The position numbers were made by a program, and so were the translations under genes. This document shows, piece by piece, positions 7,723 through 15,324 of a stretch of DNA of 32,897 bases (the stretch's first letter is position 1; every line of letters begins with the position of its first letter). Source of the DNA: an uncultured archaeon (GTDB lineage Archaea; Thermoproteota; Nitrososphaeria; JACIWG01). The DNA lies in assembly GCA_938034445.1 (NCBI GenBank), contig CALHLD010000027.1, positions 1 through 32,897 on the forward strand, read 5' to 3'. The notes below the pieces were generated by a model. That model did no database searches and was not told where the DNA came from. It saw nothing but the letters and a program-made list of their open reading frames with translations.

Positions 7723-7731
7723 GTTTATATT
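7723..7731 (+). promoter_or_regulatory. TATA box of the luxE-like operon
   Basis: GTTTATATT lies 21-29 bases before ATG 7752. If transcription starts at the expected distance, the message is leaderless at 7752; AAAGGATG at 7748-7755 could instead act as a ribosome site for the second in-frame ATG at 7761. Confidence 0.5.
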
Positions 7732-7751
7732 TTAGAGTATAAAGTCAAAGG

Positions 7752-9020
7752 ATGTTCAAAATGAATGCCAAAGAAATTTTTGAAAAAGCATCGAAAAGCA
7801 GGCTCTTAAACAATTCATACGTAGAAAAGGTCTGGAATCTGATTGGAGATAGAAGCCTATTTCAAAAGTCACCGGACTATCTAAGAAGTTTAAGAAAAAG
7901 TCTATTTAGAGATGCCCTAAAATTCTTTTCAGAAAACAGCGAATACTATGCAAACCTTTTTGAAAGACTAAACATTAACTCAAGAAATGCAGAATTAGAG
8001 GACTTAGCGAAACTTGCAATACCATCTGATATATTAAGAGGAGATGGCCACAAACAATTTCTTATAAAAAGTGTTGATGGGGATGGCGAGTATTTTATGT
8101 CAAGTGGTACAACAAATAATGTGCCAGTAAAAATATACAGGAGTCCACTAGATTTGGCGATAATGATAAAGGCAAATACAGACCTCTTTGAATACGTTTA
8201 CGGAGACTATCTTGAACCAGGTAAAGGGTTAGCACTTTTTATGGCAGCCCCAGAACTTAGATACAGATTAAATTTCGTAGCATTCGTACACTTGGCTTTA
8301 GAGGCTAAAAATATACCCCTCTTATATGGAATGAATCTTGTAGAAGGTTCAGCCAGTGGACCAGCTTGGCAGAAGCTAGTGCCAAATAAGGATAATATTG
8401 CAAAGTTTTTAAGAAGCAAGGAGGAGCCTAAACTTTTCTTCACGGCACCAGCGGGTATATTCCTACTTTCAAAACAATTTGAAGAACTCAATTTTATAAA
8501 AAAGCTGATGTATAGGATTGCCTCAGTTTTACCTGTCCAACTGGGTAGAGGGGGGATTGTTGTAACTGGAGGGGGAACAAAAGGTTTCACAAACCTGCCA
8601 CCCTATAATGAGATTGTTGAATTTTCGAGAAAGTATTTTAAGGCGAAGGATAAGAGTGGGAAAGAGGTTTCAACACCTTTTATGGACGTTTTAGGGATGA
8701 CAGAAACTTTGACAGCTATGCTGGATAGGTTTGGTGTAATGGATAAGGTGCCTCATCCACTTTCTGAAGTATTTCTTCTTGATCCAAAAACATTCGAGTG
8801 GAAGAATGAGGATAATGTGGAGGGTATTGTTGGAATATACAATCCTTTCACAACGTCTTGGCTTGAAGTATTCTATCCAGGAGACCTAATGATTTCCCAT
8901 CCATCTGACAGATTTTATGGTAAAGAATTTGTTTACGTTAGAAGACTAAAGGTTGAGGAAGGGTGGGAGCTTCAAAGAGCATGTGGTGGAACTTTAGAAG
9001 AGCTTATGGGTAGAAGTTGA
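7752..9020 (+). CDS. luxE: LuxE-like acyl-protein synthetase (carboxylate-activating)
   Basis: A 422-residue adenylate-forming enzyme of the LuxE acyl-protein synthetase family (bacterial members about 370). It is expected to activate a carboxylic acid with ATP and hold the acyl group on a C-terminal cysteine before passing it to the reductase. The ATP-binding loop is YFMSSGTTNNVPVKIYR (115-130), VVTGGGTKG is near 270-278 and DVLGMTET is at 312-319. The only cysteine of the whole protein is Cys411 in RACGGT, exactly where LuxE carries its acyl-accepting Cys. The next gene starts directly after its stop, so the pair is translationally coupled. Some resemblance to phenylacetate-CoA ligases exists, but the C-terminal Cys and LuxC neighbour favour LuxE. 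Confidence 0.85.
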   Translation: MFKMNAKEIFEKASKSRLLNNSYVEKVWNLIGDRSLFQKSPDYLRSLRKSLFRDALKFFSENSEYYANLFERLNINSRNAELEDLAKLAIPSDILRGDGHKQFLIKSVDGDGEYFMSSGTTNNVPVKIYRSPLDLAIMIKANTDLFEYVYGDYLEPGKGLALFMAAPELRYRLNFVAFVHLALEAKNIPLLYGMNLVEGSASGPAWQKLVPNKDNIAKFLRSKEEPKLFFTAPAGIFLLSKQFEELNFIKKLMYRIASVLPVQLGRGGIVVTGGGTKGFTNLPPYNEIVEFSRKYFKAKDKSGKEVSTPFMDVLGMTETLTAMLDRFGVMDKVPHPLSEVFLLDPKTFEWKNEDNVEGIVGIYNPFTTSWLEVFYPGDLMISHPSDRFYGKEFVYVRRLKVEEGWELQRACGGTLEELMGRS

Positions 9021-10478
9021 TTGGAGCAGGAAATTAAACCCTTTCCTTTTCTAGAAGATTTAGATGTTATAGAAAAGGATGTTGACGGGTATAGGATATT
9101 TGAGGTAAGTGAATCATATTTTAGAAGAAATTTTCCTAAATTCAAAGAAGTTCAAGATGAGCTTTCATCAACACCAATTTTCGATAGAATAGAAGTTCTG
9201 AGTAAAGTTGGCCAAGTTTGGGATAGTAAGCTTCAGCATGGACGATTTGATGAACTTAAAGAGAAGCTGGTAAAGTCTACAGGATATAGTGAGAATCTGA
9301 TAGATTTAGAATTTTCTTTTATACCAATTTTATTTGATAAGGACAACATACGAAGAAATATCGAATTTTCTTTCAAAAATATAGAAGGATTATATAAGTT
9401 TGTTGAAGTTGACGAAGGAGAATATTATAGGTATGTTCCCTCGGGACCAACATTTATTATAAGTTCAGGAAACTCGCTCATACCGCCACTAATACCAACA
9501 GTATTGTCTCTTGTTACCGGAAACATGACTATCTTAAAGCCTTCTCTAACAAACTATTTTGGAGTTGTAAAAGTTCTCGAAATTTTGAAGGAAGTTCCTG
9601 GGAACTCTAATGTTGCTGAAAGGATGTTAAATGCTATATTAGTAAGCTACTTCACCCATGATAGTCCAGTATTAAGGTACCTGCTTAAAGAGGGGAAGAT
9701 TGGAGTAGTAAACTTTTGGGGAGGGGAACCTGCACGTACTGAAGTTGGAAAACTGGTTTATGAAAACCTTAACCATCCAAGATTTTTAGTAAACGGCCCC
9801 TTAACAGGAGTGGCTGTTGTTGATGAGGAGTCAGCTGACGATGAAACAGCGTGGGGACTTGCATATAATATAATATTGTATGATCAGCAGCTTTGTAGCT
9901 CACCTACTTCAACAATTTTTATTGGATCATTTGAGAAGGTTTTAGATTTTGCTTCAAAGGTTGCAGGACATTTGGATGAAATTGGAGGAGAATATAGAAT
10001 TTCGTTAAGTGAAAGTGAAAATATAATATTGCATGGTGTGAGAAGAAGTTTACAGTTGAATGGTGCAAATGTCTTTTATTCAAAAAATTTGGATAACCCG
10101 TGGACAATTTTAGTGTCTAAGGAAGGAAATGAACTAGATAATGTGATAAAATACTTTCCACAGTATAATATATATCATAGAAAAAGGTTTATTGAGATAA
10201 AAGTGGTCGATAAAATGGAAAAAGCTTTCAGTGAAATTGAAAAGATTCCATTAAGGGAGGCTTTTAGGGGTGTAGATAGGGTTCAGACAATAGGTTTAGC
10301 TGTCTCTCAAAAAAATTTAGAAAATGTTTTAGAGAAGTTTGTAAGAACTGGAGTGTACAGGATTGTTCCTTTAGCTGACATGTTTATGAGAAGCGCTATA
10401 GAACCATATGATGGAACTATTTTGGCTTCAGCATTTACTAACACAATATATTATAGAAACAAAAACTTGTGGAAGTGA
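9021..10478 (+). CDS. luxC: LuxC-like acyl reductase (acyl-CoA/acyl-protein reductase)
   Basis: A 485-residue member of the LuxC acyl-CoA reductase family, itself an aldehyde dehydrogenase relative that reduces an acyl thioester to aldehyde with NADPH. Seen: VPSGPTFIISSGNS (139-152), TGNMTILKPS (166-175, the cofactor-binding region), NFWGGEPARTEVGK (231-244), YDQQLCSSPTS (287-297) with Cys292 as the catalytic nucleophile, and a C-terminal EPYDGTILASA like LuxC's PHDG segment. Cys292 is the sole cysteine. The start is TTG at 9021, immediately after the luxE-like stop; no better start is near. It ends 4 bases before the SDR gene. No LuxD, LuxA or LuxB occurs, so the function is aldehyde or alcohol formation, not light. 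Confidence 0.85.
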   Translation: MEQEIKPFPFLEDLDVIEKDVDGYRIFEVSESYFRRNFPKFKEVQDELSSTPIFDRIEVLSKVGQVWDSKLQHGRFDELKEKLVKSTGYSENLIDLEFSFIPILFDKDNIRRNIEFSFKNIEGLYKFVEVDEGEYYRYVPSGPTFIISSGNSLIPPLIPTVLSLVTGNMTILKPSLTNYFGVVKVLEILKEVPGNSNVAERMLNAILVSYFTHDSPVLRYLLKEGKIGVVNFWGGEPARTEVGKLVYENLNHPRFLVNGPLTGVAVVDEESADDETAWGLAYNIILYDQQLCSSPTSTIFIGSFEKVLDFASKVAGHLDEIGGEYRISLSESENIILHGVRRSLQLNGANVFYSKNLDNPWTILVSKEGNELDNVIKYFPQYNIYHRKRFIEIKVVDKMEKAFSEIEKIPLREAFRGVDRVQTIGLAVSQKNLENVLEKFVRTGVYRIVPLADMFMRSAIEPYDGTILASAFTNTIYYRNKNLWK

Positions 10479-10482
10479 TTAG

Positions 10483-11478
10483 ATGAAGGTCCTTGTTACT
10501 GGCGCCTCAGGATTTTTAGGAGGACATTTAGTAGAAAAACTTGTTGACAAGGGCTACGATGTAATAGGTATGGTTAGAAAAAATAGTCCCAGAAAGCTTT
10601 TAGAAGAGTTAGCTATCAAACTTAGAATTGGAGACCTTGAGAATCCAGAAAGTTTAGTTGATGCAACTAAAAATATTGATATAGTAGTCCACCTTGCTGC
10701 ATACTATACATTTTTTGGTAAAAAAGAAATGTATGATAAGATAAATGTTCAAGGCACACGTTATCTTCTTGATGCAATGGTTAAAAATAATGTTAGGAGG
10801 ATAATATATTGTAGTACAACTGAGGCCGTTGGCCCAGTAAAGAAGCCTTACGTTGACGAAGACGTTGAACCTAACCCAGTCTACGAGTATGGGAAGTCAA
10901 AACTTAAAGCTGAAGGTGTTGTTAGAGAATACAGTTTAAAGGGAATAGATTATACAATCTTAAGGCCATCAGGAATATATGGTCCAAGAAATGTTGAAGA
11001 TGTATCATACTGGTTTATTACAGGTTTTGCAAAAAATTCTCTAACAAGTAGATTCCTAGTTGGAAGTGGAAAAAATCTTGTACAGTTTGCACATGTTCAA
11101 GATATAGTTCAAGGATTTGTTCTAGCTTTAGAGAAGTTTGATGTTGCAAGAGGTAGGGTATATTTTGTGAGTGAAGAAAAAGCGTACACTTATCAGGAAG
11201 TATATGGAATATTAGCGGAAATTTGTGGTAGAAAACCTCCAAAAACACGTATTTCACCAACTTTAGCAAAAGCCATGATTGCACCAGTAGAATTTTTTAA
11301 CAGAATTTTTGGTGTAGAAAATTTTAATTGGCATGTTAGCACAGTTGATGCAGTAACATGTGACAGGGCATATTCTATAGAAAGAATAAAGAGGGAATTA
11401 GGTTATATTCCAAAGTATGATTTAAGAAAGGGATTAAAAGAGACAGTAGAATGGTACAAGGACAATAATATGATTTAG
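10483..11478 (+). CDS. NAD(P)-dependent extended SDR (3-beta-HSD/dihydroflavonol-reductase-like)
   Basis: A 331-residue extended short-chain dehydrogenase. The nucleotide-binding VTGASGFLGGHL is at residues 5-16, a conserved HLAAYYTFF follows, CSTTEAVGP supplies the catalytic Ser/Thr, and YEYGKSKLKAE holds the YxxxK pair; LRPSGIYGPRN is the family's post-active-site motif. Its relatives act on sterol, flavonoid or beta-hydroxy-acyl carbonyls, including OleD-type enzymes. It begins 4 bases after the luxC-like stop, so it belongs to the same operon. I infer it reduces or otherwise processes the aldehyde, or a ketone formed from it; which carbonyl cannot be told. Its stop overlaps the tail of an ATPase remnant on the other strand by 4 bases. 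Confidence 0.82.
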   Translation: MKVLVTGASGFLGGHLVEKLVDKGYDVIGMVRKNSPRKLLEELAIKLRIGDLENPESLVDATKNIDIVVHLAAYYTFFGKKEMYDKINVQGTRYLLDAMVKNNVRRIIYCSTTEAVGPVKKPYVDEDVEPNPVYEYGKSKLKAEGVVREYSLKGIDYTILRPSGIYGPRNVEDVSYWFITGFAKNSLTSRFLVGSGKNLVQFAHVQDIVQGFVLALEKFDVARGRVYFVSEEKAYTYQEVYGILAEICGRKPPKTRISPTLAKAMIAPVEFFNRIFGVENFNWHVSTVDAVTCDRAYSIERIKRELGYIPKYDLRKGLKETVEWYKDNNMI

Positions 11479-11711
11479 TTTCCCATATTTAAAAGCCATT
11501 TCCACAATAACTTTTCATCACCATAAATTTTTGCAAGAATCGCTCTTCCAAACATGCATTCTTCAGGCAAACCACAAACCTTCATATATTCTTCAAGACG
11601 ACCATTTTGCCTGTTGAATAAAGGTCTTCTTCTGACAAATATACTTTCATAACAATTAAGGTATTCCCTAAAACTAAAAGGCATTAAGTTTTGATTCCCA
11701 GGATAGCCCTT
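11475..11711 (-). pseudogene. Remnant of an archaeal AAA ATPase with DUF4143-type C terminus
   Basis: A short minus-strand frame with KGYPGNQNLMPFSFREYLN and later RLEEYMKVCGLPEE. These match the GRYPG, LPFSFREFL and YL..GGFPE segments that follow each other in archaeal AAA_14/DUF4143 ATPases. The Walker regions upstream and most of the C terminus are missing and a TAA closes the frame at 11712-11714, so this is a fragment. An ATG at 11684 could open a 69-residue peptide but it would lack any complete domain. It marks the left border of the decayed accessory stretch. Confidence 0.5.
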
Positions 11712-11832
11712 TTAATTTCCTGCAAGTTCATAACATGCGTACCTACAACTTTTTTAAAAAGTTTGTGACTATAAATGCATATAGCAACACAAATTCTCAT
11801 AAACTAGAATAGTAAAATAATAATATTTTAGA

Positions 11833-12213
11833 TCATATCCATTGCACGTTAATTTCTTTAATTTGTTTCATGTGTATATCATCTGTTATGCAGACCGTTT
11901 TAGTTGCTTTAGCTGTTGCTGCTATTATACTATCAGCCATAGGAATTCTGTACTTATGTCTTAATTCTGCAGAAATTTTAGCTATCCGAGAATCAACACT
12001 TATTATCTTAAAATCTTTTTCAATAAGTCTTATTCTATGATCAGCTACTTCTCGACCATCCCTTTCCAAAGTAAGCTTGTAAATTTCGTGGACAGCTATT
12101 GCTGAAATCATTTTATTTTTATCTAATCTTATCATATTTGCTGTTTTTTGGAGAACCTTATCGTCCTTTGAGTAGTAGTGTTCTATAAAAAATCTTGTAT
12201 CATATATGCTCAA
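11833..12213 (-). CDS. vapC: VapC-like PIN-domain toxin
   Basis: A 126-residue PIN-domain ribonuclease. Acidic residues of the active site are visible: Asp in SIYDTRFF at residue 5, Glu in AVHEIYKL, Asp in IPMADSIIAATA and Asp in VCITDDIHM. It overlaps the AbrB-type antitoxin gene by 4 bases, the canonical VapBC arrangement. The frame is intact, unlike much of this region, so the pair may still be active and selected. Confidence 0.85.
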   Translation of the reverse strand: MSIYDTRFFIEHYYSKDDKVLQKTANMIRLDKNKMISAIAVHEIYKLTLERDGREVADHRIRLIEKDFKIISVDSRIAKISAELRHKYRIPMADSIIAATAKATKTVCITDDIHMKQIKEINVQWI

Positions 12214-12440
12214 AGATCCTCATCTCTAAGCTTATCCAAAAGCATCTTCATTTCTTCGGGAGAGGCATATTTTGCACCCGAACCTGCTAGGTCTGCCGTG
12301 TTGATGGCTGGTTTGATTAGAATTCCTTCTCCAGTGTCTGTGAGTATAAGTCTGGAGCCTTCTACAATATTGTATTTGCGTCTAAGCTTTGCAGGTATTG
12401 TTGTCTGACCCTTCCTTGTTACAATTACTTCATATTCCAT
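12210..12440 (-). CDS. vapB: VapB-like antitoxin, AbrB/SpoVT type
   Basis: A 76-residue antitoxin. The N-terminal AbrB hairpin is clear: YEVIVTRKGQTTIPAKLRRK, then EGSRLILTDTGEGILIKP. The C-terminal helix (SPEEMKMLLDKLRDEDL) is the expected toxin-binding segment. It is the first gene of the pair, overlaps vapC by 4 bases, and lies next to a palindrome that probably serves as its own operator. Confidence 0.85.
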   Translation of the reverse strand: MEYEVIVTRKGQTTIPAKLRRKYNIVEGSRLILTDTGEGILIKPAINTADLAGSGAKYASPEEMKMLLDKLRDEDL

Positions 12441-12448
12441 TACCGATC

Positions 12449-12474
12449 AGTACTACTTAATATAGTGTAGTACT
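12449..12474. promoter_or_regulatory. Palindromic operator of the vapBC pair, next to its TATA box
   Basis: AGTACTAC (12449-12456) and GTAGTACT (12467-12474) form a perfect 8-base inverted repeat with a 10-base spacer, starting 9 bases upstream of the vapB ATG at 12440. TACTACTTA recurs at 12484-12492. The minus-strand TATA element GTTTATAAG (12473-12481) abuts the repeat, so binding would cover the transcription start. AbrB-type VapB proteins typically repress their own operon through such repeats. Confidence 0.6.
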
Positions 12475-12520
12475 TATAAACATTACTACTTAGCTCAATA
12501 CCATGAACTTTAAACCCTTT

Positions 12521-12953
12521 CTAAGCAGATTTTGAAACATCGTAAACAATTTTTGAAGTCATACTTTTTGCTTCCCATCCATGTTCTATTTTTACTGTAT
12601 TGAATTTGTTCCTTATATTTTCGAACAAATTTTTTGCCACATCAAAAACCCATCATCGTATAAAGGTAACCCTCAGAGACAGCATATAGGGCTGTTGGAT
12701 GTCTTCGCTTAATCATCTTTAAAAATTCGTTTGGCTTATATCCTATTGTGGTATTGAGTTCGAAAAGCAAATTTAGCCTCTCTAAAAAGTTTTCTGGAAT
12801 GTTTTCTGAAACAACTATTATGTCGATGTCGCTTCCGGCACCAAACCTTCTAGTAGCCATTGAACCATATAGTATTACTGTCCTTGGACTAAGTTTTTCT
12901 AAAACATTTCTACAGAAAATATGTATTTCTTTGTCATAGGGTGTATTAAGCAT
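12521..12953 (-). pseudogene. MNT-type nucleotidyltransferase, frameshifted
   Basis: ATG 12953 opens a 103-residue minimal nucleotidyltransferase that stops at 12642. The active-site motif is YGSMATRRFGAGSDIDIIV, with GS and the DID acid pair intact. Dropping one base from the A5 run at 12644-12648 joins the frame, after MMGF, to DVAKNLFENIRNKF...YDVSKSA, which runs to a stop at 12521 and gives a plausible full-length MNT of about 143 residues. So either the gene lost its tail by a one-base insertion, or the base is a sequencing error. A longer upstream frame opens at 12995, but ATG 12953 overlaps the stop of the HEPN-like gene by 8 bases and is preferred. The role would be antitoxin/AMP-transferase for a HEPN toxin. 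Confidence 0.6.
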
Positions 12954-13059
12954 ATTCGCTAACCTCTTTAACGAAGTGGATAATGTTGGTTGCACATTCT
13001 ATAGCCTTTTTCATCCATTGTTCATATTCGTCTTTGTCGTAAATTGATAACTTAACCAT
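12946..13059 (-). pseudogene. Truncated HEPN-like partner of the MNT gene
   Basis: A 37-residue frame with a good ribosome site (GAGAGGTTGAATAATG). Its text, YDKDEYEQWMKKAIECATN, resembles the first helix of HEPN-domain proteins, which normally run beyond 100 residues and carry an RxxxxH ribonuclease motif that is absent here. It immediately precedes and overlaps the MNT gene, as HEPN genes do. Probably an internally deleted remnant; a genuine short peptide cannot be excluded. Confidence 0.4.
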
Positions 13060-13160
13060 TATTCAACCTCTCTAATATAATTATAATTTTTAAAGCTATT
13101 TAGAAGAATAGTAGATTTTGTGGTTCTTAGATATTTAACTTTATATGACACTTCCATTCA

Positions 13161-14276
13161 TAAAGAAGATGCCGCATACAACACAATAGCAATAGCCTAC
13201 TTAAAACAAGCGTTAGCAAAGCAGACTACTGATGAAGCATATGTTCATAGCCGACTAGACTCAAATGTTAACGCCGAAGATATTAAGAAAGCTAGTTGTA
13301 ACTGATACTTGGGCTACTATAGAATTTGTAAGTAGATTGAAGAAAGAGGGGAATGCTTAGTAATAATCTCCCAATCTCCTGCTAACATAGAAGATGATAT
13401 AAGAAAGAACGCTTAGAACATTTTCATCTTAAACTTCAAGATGCTGAAGATATTGCTATGGCATGCAGACTATTGGGTTAAGGAAATTCAATGCGGCAAG
13501 CGAATATTTGAGCAAAGGATAAGCAGGCTTGAGCAAAGGCATGCCATAGTTATGTCGCCTGTCAGCAAAGAGCCTTCCTTTATTAAAGCACCAGATGTAA
13601 TAATCAAGCAATACAGGAGGAAGAGATTAGAAAACATCTGCCGAAAGTTAGGTTGAGCTAGATGAGCTTGAGCAGGAGTTCTTAGAAAGCACGAAGAAGA
13701 GACCGTTTATACCAGTTGTTGGGAGGAGAAAACTATTAGGATGGGATAAGCAGACTTGCAGCGAAGTTGTTAACAAGCTTGTTGAAAAAGTAAGCGTCTC
13801 GATTGGAAAAGTAAGACTGTTAGTCCTTTACCAGGTTAAGGGAAAGAGGCCCAGTTTTGAGCGCAAATACTACGTTTATTGGATCCTTAACGAGCTTACT
13901 GGCAAAGGCTTAGTTTGCAGGATAGCTAAAATAGGTGAAGCGAAACCTGACGTAGAAATACCTTCCTTAAAAATAGCGATCAACATAGAGCTTGGAAATT
14001 CTGAAGTCAAGGAGAACATTAGGAAGGCTTTAGAGAAGTTTGGGAAGGTAATAGTCTGCTCAGATAACAAAAGCTTATTGAAAAAGCTGAACCAGGAGAG
14101 GAAGGATAATAGAGTTTTAATTTCAGAGATCTGGGATATTCCAAGCCTTATTTCAATTGGTGCCGTTTTTATGGTAGTTTATTGGTTTGCTGAAAATGGG
14201 CAAAGGGTGAGAAAATCTTTGGGGATGGTCAAATGGCTGTTTTACGGCTATAAAATAAGCTTTAACAAAAAACCTT
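13161..14276 (+). pseudogene. Decayed C-terminal half of a HerA/VirB4-type P-loop ATPase
   Basis: No single frame covers this stretch, but joining three frames gives one coherent protein: HKEDAAYNTIAIAYLKQAL, then KLVVTDTWATIEFVSRLKKE, CLVIISQSPANIEDDIRKNA, DAEDIAMACRLLG-like text, RISRLEQRHAIVMSPVSKEP and FIKAPDVIIKQ. This order (strand ending in an acidic residue, then ISQ, then the arginine-rich QRH segment) is that of HerA/TraG/VirB4 DNA-pumping ATPases. From about 13650 a long open stretch without a start (ELDELEQEFLESTKKRPF to the stop at 14276) adds a C-terminal part with IELGNSEVKENIRKALEKFG and VIVCSDNKSLLKKL, possibly nuclease-like. Stops and shifts near 13303, 13357, 13413 and 13654 show decay. 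It is probably left over from an integrated plasmid or virus. Confidence 0.55.
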
Positions 14277-14304
14277 AAATATTACAAAAGAAAAAATCAT
14301 AATT

Positions 14305-14623
14305 ATGATAGAGACCAGTTTTCCTATAGGGGGGATGTCTGAATCAAGTGGCTATCTTCATGTAAGTCCACTGCCTAATCTTTTATTAAAGCTTATGGAA
14401 GTAAAGAGGCTTCCAGAATTTGTTCCATCAACATCCTTAAAAAAAATCCTATGAGGTCTTGGCAGAACCGCCTAAAAGTAGAGGTATTTCAATCAGGTTT
14501 GAAGGAGAAGGCATGTTTGAGGCGAGAATTAAAATAAAGTTTCCTGAAAATGCAAGAATTTGGTTATATTCTGAACAAAAAAGAAATCGAAAACAACGGA
14601 GTGAAATAAAATGGGATTTCTAA
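14305..14623 (+). pseudogene. Unrecognised small gene broken by one extra A
   Basis: ATG 14305 follows a TATA-like TTAAATAT at the leaderless distance and opens a 49-residue frame (MIETSFPIGGMSESSGYLHV) that stops at 14454. Removing one A from the eight-A run at 14439-14446 continues it as SYEVLAEPPKSRGISIRFEG, EARIKIKFPENARIWLYSEQ and on to a stop at 14623, overlapping the next gene by 13 bases. The joined product is about 105 residues with a beta-rich second half. I do not recognise the family. The coupling to the next gene suggests a two-gene unit. Confidence 0.45.
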
Positions 14624-14856
14624 AAATAGTTGAGATGTTTTTTGGTGGTGTATTTACTCTTATTGGCGTTTTTCTAATATTCTATGATATCTATTGGCTA
14701 TATCGGTATGCAAGCACTCCTCCGACAAGTAGCATCATAGAAGGGCTAGGGGCAGGCTTTGCTGCTTTGTTTATAATAATAGGAATTGTTTTGCTTTTAG
14801 TTGGAGCATTCTTAATTTATCTCTCGAGAAAAAAGAAGTCAAAAATTGAATTTTAG
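14611..14856 (+). CDS. Small membrane protein with two transmembrane helices
   Basis: An 81-residue protein. Residues about 7-31 and 47-72 are strongly hydrophobic and a basic tail (SRKKKSKIEF) suggests that the C terminus is cytoplasmic. CGGAGTG ends 9 bases before ATG and is a good ribosome site. It overlaps the end of the frameshifted upstream gene, so both were probably one operon. Function unknown. Confidence 0.6.
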   Translation: MGFLKIVEMFFGGVFTLIGVFLIFYDIYWLYRYASTPPTSSIIEGLGAGFAALFIIIGIVLLLVGAFLIYLSRKKKSKIEF

Positions 14857-14966
14857 TGATAAAAATGATAACTAATTTAATAAAACCCGCTGAAAAAGGA
14901 AATTCATATCTTTCAGTGAAAAAGGCGGTGTTGAAAAAAGGCACAATGAGTTGGGCCACCGCACTT

Positions 14967-15324
14967 TCATTGGTTTTCCTCATCCAGTAATAGATTGTAA
15001 ATTCTTTCAAATAATGGTTTCAGACGGGGAAGGTCATCTTTTATTATTTTCCAAATGATTTCATAATCAACTCCATGATGGAAATGAATTATTTTTGTCT
15101 CTTGTTTTTGCCATGGAAGCCCAAGGTATATCTTTAAATCTATCTCTTATATTCTGTGGCAACTGTTTTGTTGCCTCACCCACAATTTCAAGTTTTCTTA
15201 CAACCGCACTTGAGGTTTTATCATCCCGAACAAAATCATTGAAATCCATATCCTCAACGAATTCCTCTATTTTTGTAATTGCGTCTATTATGTCTTTGAT
15301 GTAAAAGGAAGCCTTTCTTTTCAT
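14967..15324 (-). pseudogene. hepT: HepT-type HEPN ribonuclease toxin, frameshifted at its active site
   Basis: ATG 15324 opens a DUF86/HepT protein: KASFYIKDIIDAITKIEEFV, DDKTSSAVVRKLEIVGEAT and DIPWASMAKTRDK match the family. The frame then ends after 85 residues. Removing one T (plus strand) from the T5 run at 15092-15096 restores RDKIIHFHHGVDYEIIWKII, DDLPRLKPLFERIYNLLL and a stop at 14967, for about 118 residues, the normal HepT length. The break falls exactly inside the RX4H ribonuclease motif (R-DKII-H). In the restored frame the residue two after the His, a Tyr in AMPylated HepT proteins, is His. It overlaps mntA by 4 bases. Either inactivated toxin or base-call error. Confidence 0.75.

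Noticed and set aside
7752-10478. Bioluminescence operon
   Set aside because: LuxA, LuxB and LuxD are absent, so the LuxE/LuxC-like genes alone point only to acid reduction.
11475-11684. Functional 69-residue gene
   Set aside because: The text matches only an internal slice of DUF4143-type ATPases and the match continues upstream of the ATG to a stop, so it is a remnant.
14771-15010. Minus-strand frame of 79 codons
   Set aside because: It overlaps both the small membrane protein and the restored HepT tail, and its text beyond the HepT overlap shows no conserved pattern.
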